From assembly GCF_020544465.1 (NCBI RefSeq), contig NZ_CP066126.1, positions 1,240,001-1,304,000 on the forward strand: a stretch of DNA of 64,000 nucleotides. Reading direction: 5' to 3'. Positions 35,819 to 43,988 of the stretch are shown here, one piece after another; the first letter of the stretch is position 1, and every line of letters begins with the position of its first letter. The position numbers were made by a program, and so were the translations under genes. Origin of the DNA: Chromobacterium rhizoryzae (GTDB lineage Bacteria; Pseudomonadota; Gammaproteobacteria; Burkholderiales; Chromobacteriaceae). The notes beneath the pieces were generated by a model. That model was given only the letters and a program-made list of their open reading frames with translations. It did not search any database and was not told where the DNA came from.

Positions 35819-37402
35819 ATGAACAAGCAATTGACGCTGTTGGCCCTGGCCCTGGCGCCTACCCTGGCGCTGGCCGCGCGCCCGTTGACGGTGTGCACCG
35901 ACGCCAATCCGGAAGGTTTCGACGTGGTGCAGTACAACTCCCTGGTCACCACCAACGCGTCGGCGGACGTGCTGATGAACCGCCTGGTCGAATACGATCC
36001 GGCCGCCCGCAAAGTGGTGCCGGGCCTGGCCGCGTCTTGGCAGGTCAGCGACGACGGCCTCGGCTACACCTTCAAGCTGCGGCCCAATGTGGCCTTTCAC
36101 TCCACCGATTACTTCAAGCCTGGTCGCAAGCTGACGGCCGACGACGTGGTGTTCACTTTCGAACGCATGCTCAATCCGGCCCATCCTTGGTACAAGAGCG
36201 CGCCGAACGGCTATCCGCACGCGCAATCCATGCAGTTTCCCAAGCTCATCAAGGCGGTGCAGAAGGTGGACGCCAATACTGTGCGTTTCGAGCTCAACTA
36301 TCCGGAAGCTACTTTCCTGTCCAGCCTGACCATGGGCTTCGCGTCCATCTATTCGGCCGAGTACGCCGGGCAGTTGCAGGCTGCCGGCCGGCAGGCGGAC
36401 TTGAACGCCAAGCCAATCGGCACCGGGCCCTTCGTCTTCCGCAGCTTCCAGAAGGACGCCGTGGTGCGCTACGCGCCTAATCCGGCTTATTGGGGAGCCA
36501 AGCCCAAGGTCGGCGCGCTGATTTACGCGATCACGCCGGATTCGGCTGTGCGCGCGCAGAAGCTGAGAGCCGGCGAATGCCAGCTGGCCCTGTCGCCCAA
36601 GCCGCAGGACGTGCTGGCGGCCAAGGCGGATCCCAAGCTGCGGGTTCTGCAAACGCCGGCCTTCATGACCGCCTTCGTCGCCTTCAACAGCCAGAAAAAA
36701 CCGTTGAACAACCCCTTGGTGCGGCAAGCGCTCAACCTGGCTTTCGACAAGAGCTCTTATCTGAAAACGGTGTTCGACAATACCGCCACCGCGGCGGACC
36801 TGCCTTATCCGCCGAATACCTGGAGCTATAACAAGGGGGCCAAGTCCTATCCTTACGATCCGGCGCGCGCCAAGAAACTGCTGGCCCAAGCCGGCTATCC
36901 CGACGGTTTCGAAACCACGGTGTGGGTGCGGCCCAGCGGCAGCACGCTAAACCCCAATCCCAAGGCGGGCGCGGAGCTGCTGCAGTCCGACCTGGCCAAG
37001 ATCGGCGTCAAGGTGCAGATCAAGGTGATTGAGTGGGGAGAGCTGATCAAGCGCGCCAAGGCCGGCGAACATGAGCTATTGTTCATGGGCTGGGCCGGCG
37101 ACAACGGCGACCCCGACAACTTCCTGACCCCGCAGTTTTCCTGCTCGGCGGTGCAGTCCGGCACCAATTTCGCGCGCTTCTGCGACGCCAAGCTGGACAA
37201 GCTGATCAGCGACGGCAAGAAGAGCAGCGATTTCGCCCAGCGCGCCAAGTTGTATCTGGCGGCGCAGAAGTTGATCCAGGAGCAGGCCTTGTGGCTGCCC
37301 TTGGCCCACCCCACGGCGTACGCCTTGGCGAGCAAGGATTTGAGCGCTTACGCCGTCAGTCCGTTCGGGCGGGTGGACTTTGGACGAGCGCAGTTGAATT
37401 GA
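35819..37402 (+). CDS. Dipeptide-type ABC transporter periplasmic binding protein (DppA-like)
   Basis: A 527-residue periplasmic protein with a signal peptide (MNKQLTLLALALAPTLALAA). The mature sequence follows E. coli DppA closely: VCTDANPEGFDVVQYNSL, LMNRLVEYDP, DDVVFTFERML and IGTGPFVFRSF. Family SBP_bac_5 members of this kind bind di- and tripeptides or haem. dppBCDF are not adjacent, so it is an orphan binding protein that may use a distant permease. GAGGA 7 bp upstream supports the ATG at 35819. A GC-rich inverted repeat (about 37409-37431) follows the stop, without a good T-run. Confidence 0.88.
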   Translation: MNKQLTLLALALAPTLALAARPLTVCTDANPEGFDVVQYNSLVTTNASADVLMNRLVEYDPAARKVVPGLAASWQVSDDGLGYTFKLRPNVAFHSTDYFKPGRKLTADDVVFTFERMLNPAHPWYKSAPNGYPHAQSMQFPKLIKAVQKVDANTVRFELNYPEATFLSSLTMGFASIYSAEYAGQLQAAGRQADLNAKPIGTGPFVFRSFQKDAVVRYAPNPAYWGAKPKVGALIYAITPDSAVRAQKLRAGECQLALSPKPQDVLAAKADPKLRVLQTPAFMTAFVAFNSQKKPLNNPLVRQALNLAFDKSSYLKTVFDNTATAADLPYPPNTWSYNKGAKSYPYDPARAKKLLAQAGYPDGFETTVWVRPSGSTLNPNPKAGAELLQSDLAKIGVKVQIKVIEWGELIKRAKAGEHELLFMGWAGDNGDPDNFLTPQFSCSAVQSGTNFARFCDAKLDKLISDGKKSSDFAQRAKLYLAAQKLIQEQALWLPLAHPTAYALASKDLSAYAVSPFGRVDFGRAQLN

Positions 37403-38049
37403 GCCCGGCGGGCCGGTTGTCGACGGCCGGCCCGTCAGGCTTTGTCAGCATAAGCGAGGAAATGCCGGTTAATGTTCGAATGCGAACTTGCCTGTGCATA
37501 TTTCCCCGCTTTAAGTAATTCAACATCGTATTTTTGTTGAAATGTTGTTTTAGCGTATTTATTTTTTCGATTAGAAACTAGCTGCTTTCTAAGGGCGACA
37601 TTGCTTGAGTGTCTGCTTGTTATCTTGAGGCGGATCGTCAAGCAGAGAAGACCGGCGGGGAGGGCGTGAGGATGTCGATGACGGTCGCCGAGCATCGTCA
37701 TTGCTATGGCGCGTTTTTGTTCACATCCGCGGCGATCTTGCCGCTAATTTCGCGCGTTGCGCGGACGCCACGCCGGCGGCGAGTCCATGCTGGGGGCGCC
37801 TGGCAAGACAGTAAGCCGCGCAAAATGTTCCAAATCATCAAAACTACGCAATTTAATAATAGTAATTTTAATATTTGCGACCTCTTTTTAAGAGTTATTG
37901 GGAAATAACTTTAAAAAGAACAGCATTTTTCCGGCTATCCCTAGTTGAAACTACTCACTGGCCTATTTAGCGTGCGCTCGCCCTCGCTTATGGCAAAAGT
38001 TTCGCGTATCATCAGACCTTGGTTGGGATAAACATGACATAAGAATATA
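37403..38049. other. AT-rich intergenic region with a strong hairpin, no gene recognised
   Basis: About 650 bp, markedly AT-richer than the flanking genes, especially 37490-37600 and 37830-38045. An open stretch at 37609-37908 has no recognisable domain. The region contains the hairpin at 37883-37919 and a promoter-like TTGGGA-17-TATAAT at 38023-38051. The base composition could mark horizontally acquired or regulatory DNA. Confidence 0.5.
37883..37919. repeat. Long AT-rich inverted repeat
   Basis: TCTTTTTAA (37883-37891) pairs with TTAAAAAGA (37911-37919). After a one-base bulge (G at 37892), AGTTATT (37893-37899) pairs with AATAACT (37904-37910), leaving a GGGA loop. This gives 16 bp of exact pairing, 131 bp upstream of the tetR-type start. 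It could be an operator or RNA hairpin. Confidence 0.7.
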
Positions 38050-38700
38050 ATGCAAACTAGACGAACACAACAAAGTCGTAGGGAGTCCACCATTGGGAAA
38101 CTGGTGGAAGCGGCCATCGAGTGTCTGCTGGAGTTTGGCTATCACGGTACCAGCGTGCAGCTGATCTGCAGCCGGGCCGGCGTCTCCCAGGGGGCCCTAT
38201 TCCGCCATTTCGCCACCAAGAACGAACTGATGTTGCCGGTAGGGCGCAAGGTAGTCGACGATATTTTCGAGGCCGGCCTCAAGCTGGCGGCGGAAATGTC
38301 CAGCACGATGCCGGAGGAGGAACGGATCGTCGCGCTGATGAAGGCGCTGGTGCTGTCGCCGCGTCACATCGTGCTGATGGAACTGCTGATGGCGGCTCGC
38401 ACCACCGCCGATCTGCGGGAAATCTTCCTGGCCAGTTCCAGCAACTACTTCCGCGATCGCTTCGTCGCCATGATGGCCTCGCTGTTTCCGCGTTACGCCA
38501 TTTCCACCGGCTTCTTCGCCACCTTGCTGACCATGATGACCACCTTCCATGGCATGGCCTTGTACCGGATGCTGAACGAGCATCCCGAAGGCGACAAAAT
38601 GCGGGAACAGTGGTTGCAGACCGCTCTGCGCAGCGAGCTGGAACGCATTCGCGCCGAAGGCGCGGACAGCCGCAATCCTTTATACCAACTACCGTTCTAA
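38050..38700 (+). CDS. TetR-family transcriptional regulator
   Basis: A 216-residue regulator. The N-terminal helix-turn-helix domain includes KLVEAAIECLLEFGYHGTSV and RAGVSQGALFRHFATKNEL, the standard TetR pattern. The C-terminal ligand domain is all-helical and not assignable to a ligand class. No ribosome-binding site precedes the ATG at 38050, and a near-consensus -10 (TATAAT, 38046-38051) overlaps it. The conserved RRTQQSRREST lead-in argues that translation does start here. No obvious target gene is divergent; the dppA-like gene lies upstream on the same strand. Confidence 0.88.
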   Translation: MQTRRTQQSRRESTIGKLVEAAIECLLEFGYHGTSVQLICSRAGVSQGALFRHFATKNELMLPVGRKVVDDIFEAGLKLAAEMSSTMPEEERIVALMKALVLSPRHIVLMELLMAARTTADLREIFLASSSNYFRDRFVAMMASLFPRYAISTGFFATLLTMMTTFHGMALYRMLNEHPEGDKMREQWLQTALRSELERIRAEGADSRNPLYQLPF

Positions 38701-38834
38701 GAGCCTGTTCAAAGTCCGCCGCAGGCTGCGAGACGCGACGCGGCGAGCGCCGTTTCGAAACGCAGATGCGCGGTATGCGCATAGCGCTTGCTCGGCGGTT
38801 TTCGTCTCCGCTCGCGAGCCCGTGAACGGGCTTC
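38701..38834. repeat. Palindrome-rich intergenic element
   Basis: Between two converging genes lie many inverted repeats. AGCCTG pairs with CAGGCT (38702-38707/38722-38727). GAGACG with CGTCTC (38730-38735/38803-38808) encloses CGGCGAGCGCCG (38741-38752), CGTTTCGAAACG (38751-38762) and ATGCGC/GCGCAT (38766-38771/38777-38782). CTCGCGAG (38811-38818) and GAGCCCG-TGAA-CGGGCTT (38816-38833) follow. The last hairpin may be a terminator for both genes. The density suggests a repeated extragenic palindromic element. Confidence 0.6.
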
Positions 38835-38838
38835 AAGC

Positions 38839-40260
38839 CTATCCCCTGCCGGCCGGCGGAAACTGAAGCTTGACGCTGAGGCCGCCGCCGGCGTTGCGGC
38901 TCAACTCCACGGTCGCCCCATGCCGGTGGGCGATCTCCCTGACGATGGCCAGGCCCAGGCCGCTGCCGCTGCTGGCGGCGCCGGCGATGCGGTAAAAACG
39001 CAGCCATACCTTGTCTTGTTCCGCCTCGGCGATGCCGAGGCCGTTATCGTCGACGCGCAGCCACGGCGCCGGCAGCGCCCCGGCCGCGATCGTGATCCGC
39101 GCATCGCCGTTGCCGGGATGATAGCGGATGGCGTTGTCCAGCAGATTGCCCAGCAATTCCCGCAGCAGACCGGCGTTGCCGCGCACCCATACCGTTTCCT
39201 CCCCCTCGTAACCCAGATCCGCGCCCTGGCCATGAGCCCAGGGCGCTTGTTCCAGCGCCCATTCCCTGATCCAGGCGGCCAGGTCCATATCGTCCAGTTC
39301 GATGGCCTGGCCGTTGTCCGGCTCCACCCGCGCCAGTTGCAATAGCTGGTGCACGCCGTGGCTGGCGCTGTCCAGCGAGGCGAGCAATTTGTCCAGCTGC
39401 TGGCGCAATGAGGCTTCCAGCGTCTGGCGTCGCACCAGCTCCGCCTGCGTCCGCATCACCGCCAGCGGCGTCTTCAACTGATGGGCGGCGTCGTCGATGA
39501 AGCGGCGGCGCGCCGCCTGCAATTTATGCCAGCGCACGCCCTGCTGATTCAGCGCGTCCACCAAGGGCGTCAACTCGGTGGGCAGCTCGCGGCTGGGCAG
39601 GGGGCTGAGATCGGTTTCCTTGCGCGCCACCACATTGCGCGACAAGCGGCGCAAGGGCCGCAGGCTATGGCCGACCGCCAGCAGCACGATGGCGAGCATG
39701 ATGACGCCGAGCAGCGCCTCCTGCGCCAGGGAGCCGATGAGCAGGGTGCGCGCCAGCTGCTCCCTGGACTCCGGGGTTTCCGCCACCTGTATCCACACGT
39801 CCTGGCTGCGCAGCGTGCTCATGTCGCGCACCGACAGCCTCAAGGTCAGCAAGCGCAGCGTTTCGCCGTGGTAGGAAATGTCCATGTAATCGGGCTGGTA
39901 GCGGATGCTCTCGCGCCGGCGCGGAGGCGGCAGCGGCAGGTCGTCGTAACCGGTGAGCAGCGCGCCGTCCGAGCGGCTGACGCGGTAGAACACCTTGCCG
40001 GAGGCGTTGGACTCGAACATTTGCAAGGCGAAATAGGGTATGTCCACGCTGACGGCGCCGTCGTGGGCGGCGACGCCGTCGGCGATGGCGCGGCCGGAGC
40101 TGAGCAGCATGCGGTCGAAGGCGGTGTTGGCCGCCTGCAAGGCGCGGTCGTAAGTCATCCAGCCGTCCAGCGCCAACATCAGCAGCAGCGGAACGGACAG
40201 GCCGAGCAGCAATTGCTTGCGCAAGCTGGCGGGTTTGAGACGGGAGAGGGCGAGTCGCAT
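38839..40260 (-). CDS. TctE-like sensor histidine kinase
   Basis: A 473-residue inner-membrane kinase. TM1 is about 14-34, followed by a periplasmic sensor (2CSK_N type, about 35-175), TM2 (about 177-197), HAMP, HisKA (phospho-His in DDAAHQLKTPLAVMRTQ) and ATPase (LLGNLLDNAIRYHPG, DDNGLGIAE, GSGLGLAIVREI). Sequence and layout match TctE/QseC-class kinases. Its ATG lies directly after the stop of the response-regulator gene, with no gap. It is divergent (as an operon) from an ABC importer, which is the likely target system, as in tctDE or related transport-linked pairs. Confidence 0.9.
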   Translation of the reverse strand: MRLALSRLKPASLRKQLLLGLSVPLLLMLALDGWMTYDRALQAANTAFDRMLLSSGRAIADGVAAHDGAVSVDIPYFALQMFESNASGKVFYRVSRSDGALLTGYDDLPLPPPRRRESIRYQPDYMDISYHGETLRLLTLRLSVRDMSTLRSQDVWIQVAETPESREQLARTLLIGSLAQEALLGVIMLAIVLLAVGHSLRPLRRLSRNVVARKETDLSPLPSRELPTELTPLVDALNQQGVRWHKLQAARRRFIDDAAHQLKTPLAVMRTQAELVRRQTLEASLRQQLDKLLASLDSASHGVHQLLQLARVEPDNGQAIELDDMDLAAWIREWALEQAPWAHGQGADLGYEGEETVWVRGNAGLLRELLGNLLDNAIRYHPGNGDARITIAAGALPAPWLRVDDNGLGIAEAEQDKVWLRFYRIAGAASSGSGLGLAIVREIAHRHGATVELSRNAGGGLSVKLQFPPAGRG

Positions 40261-40926
40261 TTACGGTGTGGTCAATAGATAGCCCAGCCCGCGCAAGGTG
40301 ACGATGGAAACCGGCTGGCCGGCCAGCTTCTTGCGCAAGCGGTGCACATAGATTTCGATGGCTTCGGCGCTGCCGCTTTCGTCCAGGCCGAAAATCTTTT
40401 CCGACAGCTGGCTTTTGCCTATGGCCTTGCCGCCTTGCAGCATCAGCACTTCCAGCACCGCGTGCTCGCGCGGCGTCAGGTGCAGCGCGTCGCCGCTCAG
40501 CTGAAACTGGCGGCCGACGCTGTCGTAGCTGAGGGGGCCTAATTCCAGCAGCGGGCTTTCGCGGCCGTGGCTGCGGCGGATCAGCGCGCGCACCCGCGCT
40601 TCCAGTTCGTTGAGGTCGAAGGGCTTGGCCAGATAGTCGTCGGCGCCCAGGTCCAGCCCGCGCACTCGTTCTTCCACCGAGCCGTGCGCGGTCAGGATCA
40701 GCACCGGCAGCGTTTGCTTGCGGGCGCGCAGCCGGCGCAGCACCTCCCAGCCGTTGAGCTTGGGCAGGTCCAAGTCCAGGATGGCCAGCGCGTAATCCTG
40801 GGTGCGCAGCACATGATCGGCGTCGCTGCCGTTGAGCATGCAGTCCACGGCGAAACCGGCCTGGCGCAAGGCCTGGGCCAGTGATTCGGACAGGGCCGGA
40901 TTGTCTTCCACCAAGAGCAGGCGCAT
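40261..40926 (-). CDS. TctD-like OmpR-family response regulator
   Basis: A 221-residue regulator with a receiver (LLLVEDNPALSESLA, phospho-Asp in LAILDLDLPKLNGWE, Lys in YLAKPFDL) and an OmpR-type winged helix (LTPREHAVLEVLMLQGGKAI, EIYVHRLRKKL). It is the first gene of a two-gene operon with the sensor kinase. A direct repeat just upstream of the gene (40938-40955) fits an OmpR-class binding site. The divergent importer genes are the most likely targets. Confidence 0.92.
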   Translation of the reverse strand: MRLLLVEDNPALSESLAQALRQAGFAVDCMLNGSDADHVLRTQDYALAILDLDLPKLNGWEVLRRLRARKQTLPVLILTAHGSVEERVRGLDLGADDYLAKPFDLNELEARVRALIRRSHGRESPLLELGPLSYDSVGRQFQLSGDALHLTPREHAVLEVLMLQGGKAIGKSQLSEKIFGLDESGSAEAIEIYVHRLRKKLAGQPVSIVTLRGLGYLLTTP

Positions 40927-40937
40927 GGTTGGGTCAC

Positions 40938-40955
40938 TGAAAGCGGATTGAAAGC
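40938..40955 (+). promoter_or_regulatory. Direct repeat, candidate response-regulator binding site
   Basis: TGAAAGC occurs at 40938-40944 and again at 40949-40955, exactly 11 bp apart (one helical turn), in the divergent promoter region between the regulator and the ABC importer. OmpR-family regulators bind such 10-11 bp direct repeats. A TATCAT (40966-40971) downstream could be the -10 for the importer, placing the repeat over its -35 region. Confidence 0.55.
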
Positions 40956-41049
40956 TTTACTCTAATATCATGGCTGGGGAAGCGAAGCCAATAGAGCTGC
41001 GCGATTCGAAAGATGTCGCGAACATCTTCATCTACCTAGGAGCAACACC

Positions 41050-42141
41050 ATGAATAGAGTCAGAAGCTTGTCCGCGCTGTGCTGCGCGCTGGGTTCCGCC
41101 GCCGCCTGGGCGGCCGTGCCCGCCGGCTATCCCGCCAGTTATCAGAATCTGGTGGACGCCGCCGTCAAGGAGGGCAAGGTGGTGGTGTATTCGGCCACCG
41201 ACAGCGCCGCGGCGCGGCCCCTGATCAAGGATTTCCAGGCCTTGTACCCCGGCGTCAAGGTGGAATACCACGATATGAACAGCACCGAGATCTACAATCG
41301 CTTCATCAGCGAGAACGCCGCCAGCAGCGCCAGCGCCGACGTGGTGTGGAGCTCGGCGATGGATCTGCAGGTGAAGTTCGTCAATGACGGCTACGCCGCC
41401 AGCTACGCTTCGCCGGAGGCGGCCAATCTGCCGTCCTGGGCGCATTATCAGCAGCAGGCCTACGGCACCACTTACGAGCCGGTGGCCATCGTCTACAACA
41501 AGCGCTTGCTGAAGCCGGAGGACATCCCGCAGACCCGCGCCGATCTGGTGCGCATCCTCAAGGCGAATCCGGCTCGCTTCAAGGGCAAGGTCACCACGTA
41601 CGATGTGGAGAAGTCCGGCGTCGGCTTCAACTTCCTGACCCAGGACGTCCGCCATAACGCCAACGGCGCCTGGGAACTGGCGCGTGCGCTCGGCGCCAGC
41701 GGCGTCAAACTGCAAACCTCCACCGGCGCGATGATGGAGCGGATTTCCTCGGGCGAAAACCTGATCGGCTACAACATCCTCGGTTCCTACGCTTACGCCA
41801 AGGCGAAGAAGGACCCGGCCATCGGCTATGTCTATCCCAAGGATTACACCCAGGTGGTCAGCCGGCTGGCCATCATCTCCAAGAAGGCGCGCAATCCCGG
41901 CGCGGCGCGGCTGTGGCTGGACTATTTGCTGTCCAAGCGCGGCCAGAGCGTGCTGGCCAACCAGTCCGAGCTGTTCTCGCTGCGCAGCGACGTGAGCGGC
42001 GCGGCTTCCATCGCCGCCTTGAACCAGCAATTGGGCGGCAGCGCCAAGCCCATCCAGGTGGGCACTGGCCTGCTGGTCTATCTGGACCAGGCCAAGCGGC
42101 TGGATTTCATGCGTCAGTGGCAGCAGGCGCTGAAGAAATAG
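41050..42141 (+). CDS. ABC transporter periplasmic binding protein, Fbp/Afu-like
   Basis: A 363-residue family 1 binding protein with a signal peptide (MNRVRSLSALCCALGSAAAWA). The mature part (GKVVVYSATDSAAARPLIKD, YPGVKVEYHDMNSTEIYNR) resembles AfuA/FbpA-type proteins, which bind ferric iron, phosphorylated sugars or phosphonates depending on the member. I cannot decide the ligand. It heads an importer operon with a fused double permease and an ATPase. A small leader hairpin, AAGATGT-CGCGA-ACATCTT (41010-41028), lies just before the ribosome-binding site. It is probably controlled by the divergent TctDE-like pair. Confidence 0.85.
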   Translation: MNRVRSLSALCCALGSAAAWAAVPAGYPASYQNLVDAAVKEGKVVVYSATDSAAARPLIKDFQALYPGVKVEYHDMNSTEIYNRFISENAASSASADVVWSSAMDLQVKFVNDGYAASYASPEAANLPSWAHYQQQAYGTTYEPVAIVYNKRLLKPEDIPQTRADLVRILKANPARFKGKVTTYDVEKSGVGFNFLTQDVRHNANGAWELARALGASGVKLQTSTGAMMERISSGENLIGYNILGSYAYAKAKKDPAIGYVYPKDYTQVVSRLAIISKKARNPGAARLWLDYLLSKRGQSVLANQSELFSLRSDVSGAASIAALNQQLGGSAKPIQVGTGLLVYLDQAKRLDFMRQWQQALKK

Positions 42142-42242
42142 CGTCCCCTTCCGGCCGTCGCGGCCGACGTTTCCAATGACTCAATCAGCCGTCCGCCGCG
42201 CGCGGACGGCGCAGAGGCCTGCGCGCAGGCCTGGGAGCAAGC

Positions 42243-43988
42243 ATGAATTCCTCGATTAATCCGACCGCCCCCGGCGCGGCCGCCCAGCCCCGCGCGCGCG
42301 GCGGCTGGCCGCGCTGGAGCGCCGCCAGCCGCTGGCTGGTCTTGGGCACGCTGGCCTTGCTGGTGCTGGCCCCGCTATCGCTGGTGGTCTATCAAAGCCT
42401 GCTGGATCAACCCTTCTTCATGGCGGACAAGAATGTGGGGCTGGCCGCCTACCGCTTTGTGTTCGCCGATCCCGATTTCTGGTCCGCGCTGGGCAACTCG
42501 CTGGTGATCGCCGCCGGCATGGCGCTGATCGCCATTCCGCTGGGCGGGGTGCTGGCCTTCTTGATGGCGCGCACCGATTTGCCCGGCCGGCGCTGGCTGG
42601 AGCCCTTATTGCTGACGCCGGTGTTCGTGTCGCCGATGGTATTGGCCTTCGGCTACGTGGTGGCGGCCGGACCGGTGGGGTTTTACTCCCTGTGGTTCAA
42701 GCAGTGGTTCGGTGTGGAAGAGGTGCCGTGGAATATTTATTCCCTGCTCAGCATTGCGGTGGTGGCGGGGCTGACCCATGTGCCGCATGTGTATCTGTAC
42801 GCGTCGGCGGCGCTGCGCAATCTGGGCTCGGACGTGGAAGAGGCCGCGCGGGTGGCCGGGGCCGGTCCTTTTCGCGTGGCGCGCGACGTCAGCCTGCCGA
42901 TGGTGATGCCCTCCATGCTGTTCGCCGGCGTGCTGGTGGTCTTTCTGGGGTTTGAAGTCTTCGGCTTGCCACTGGTGTTGGGCGACCCGGAGGGCCATCT
43001 GGTGTTGGCCACTTATCTGTACAAGCTGACCAATAAACTCGGCGTGCCGTCCTATCACCTGATGGCGGCGGTGGCGGTGTGCCTGATCGCCATCACCTTC
43101 CCGCTGGTCCTGTTGCAGCGCCGCTTATTGCGCAGCGCTCAGCGTTTCGTCGCGCTCAAGGGCAAGGCCGGCCGTCAGCATCCGCTGTCGCTGGGGCCGT
43201 GGCGCTATCTGGCGCTGGCCATCGTGCTGTTATGGCTGTTCCTCACCGTGGTGGTGCCGATTTCCGGCATCGCGCTGCGCTCGGTGGTCAGCCATTGGGG
43301 CGAGGGCGTGTCCTTGCTGGAGACTTTGACGCTGGATCATTACGCCTTGGTGTTCGAGGAGGACAACATCGTCCGCGCCATCGTCAACACCCTGGGCGTC
43401 GGCATCATCGGCGGCGCGCTGGCGGTGGGCTTTTATACCCTGGTCGGTTTCGCCGGACATCGCCGCAATGATTGGGGCGCTCGTCTGTTGGACTATCTGG
43501 TGCTGTTGCCGCGCGCGGTGCCGGGTATCCTGGCAGGCCTGGCCTTCCTGTGGGTGTTCCTGTTCGTGCCCGGCCTGCAGGGCGCCAAGAACAGCATGCT
43601 GTCGATCTGGCTGGCTTACACCGTGGTCTGGCTGGCCTATGGCATGCGTCTGGTGCAGAGCGCCCTGTTGCAAGTGGGGCCGGAGCTGGAAGAGGCCGCC
43701 CGCACCGCCGGGGCCAGCCAGCGGCGGACCAGTCTGGACGTGACCTTGCCCTTGATCCGTTTCGGCCTGCTGTCCAGCTGGTTGCTGATCTTCATGATTT
43801 TCGAGCGGGAGTATTCGACCGCGGTGTATTTGCTGTCGCCGGGCACCGAGGTGATCGGTTCCTTGCTGGTGTCCTTGTGGGCCACCGGCGCGGTGGACCA
43901 GGTGGCGGCCTTGTCGGTGATCAATATTCTGATGGTGGGCGCCGGCTTGGCGCTGGCCTTGCGTCTGGGAGTGAAACTGCATGACTAA
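42243..43988 (+). CDS. ABC transporter permease, fused double unit (FbpB-like)
   Basis: A 581-residue inner-membrane protein made of two tandem permease halves. Each half carries an EAA loop for docking the ATPase: EEAARVAGAGPFRVARDVSL in the first, EEAARTAGASQRRTSLDVTL in the second. About 12 membrane segments are visible. Such fused permeases go with Fbp/Afu-type binding proteins. It overlaps the ATPase gene by 8 bp, so the two are translationally coupled. It lies 101 bp after the binding-protein gene. Confidence 0.9.
   Translation: MNSSINPTAPGAAAQPRARGGWPRWSAASRWLVLGTLALLVLAPLSLVVYQSLLDQPFFMADKNVGLAAYRFVFADPDFWSALGNSLVIAAGMALIAIPLGGVLAFLMARTDLPGRRWLEPLLLTPVFVSPMVLAFGYVVAAGPVGFYSLWFKQWFGVEEVPWNIYSLLSIAVVAGLTHVPHVYLYASAALRNLGSDVEEAARVAGAGPFRVARDVSLPMVMPSMLFAGVLVVFLGFEVFGLPLVLGDPEGHLVLATYLYKLTNKLGVPSYHLMAAVAVCLIAITFPLVLLQRRLLRSAQRFVALKGKAGRQHPLSLGPWRYLALAIVLLWLFLTVVVPISGIALRSVVSHWGEGVSLLETLTLDHYALVFEEDNIVRAIVNTLGVGIIGGALAVGFYTLVGFAGHRRNDWGARLLDYLVLLPRAVPGILAGLAFLWVFLFVPGLQGAKNSMLSIWLAYTVVWLAYGMRLVQSALLQVGPELEEAARTAGASQRRTSLDVTLPLIRFGLLSSWLLIFMIFEREYSTAVYLLSPGTEVIGSLLVSLWATGAVDQVAALSVINILMVGAGLALALRLGVKLHD

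Noticed and set aside
37609..37908. A 99-codon open stretch in the AT-rich gap
   Set aside because: No domain, mixed composition, and an implausible C-terminal sequence; probably chance.
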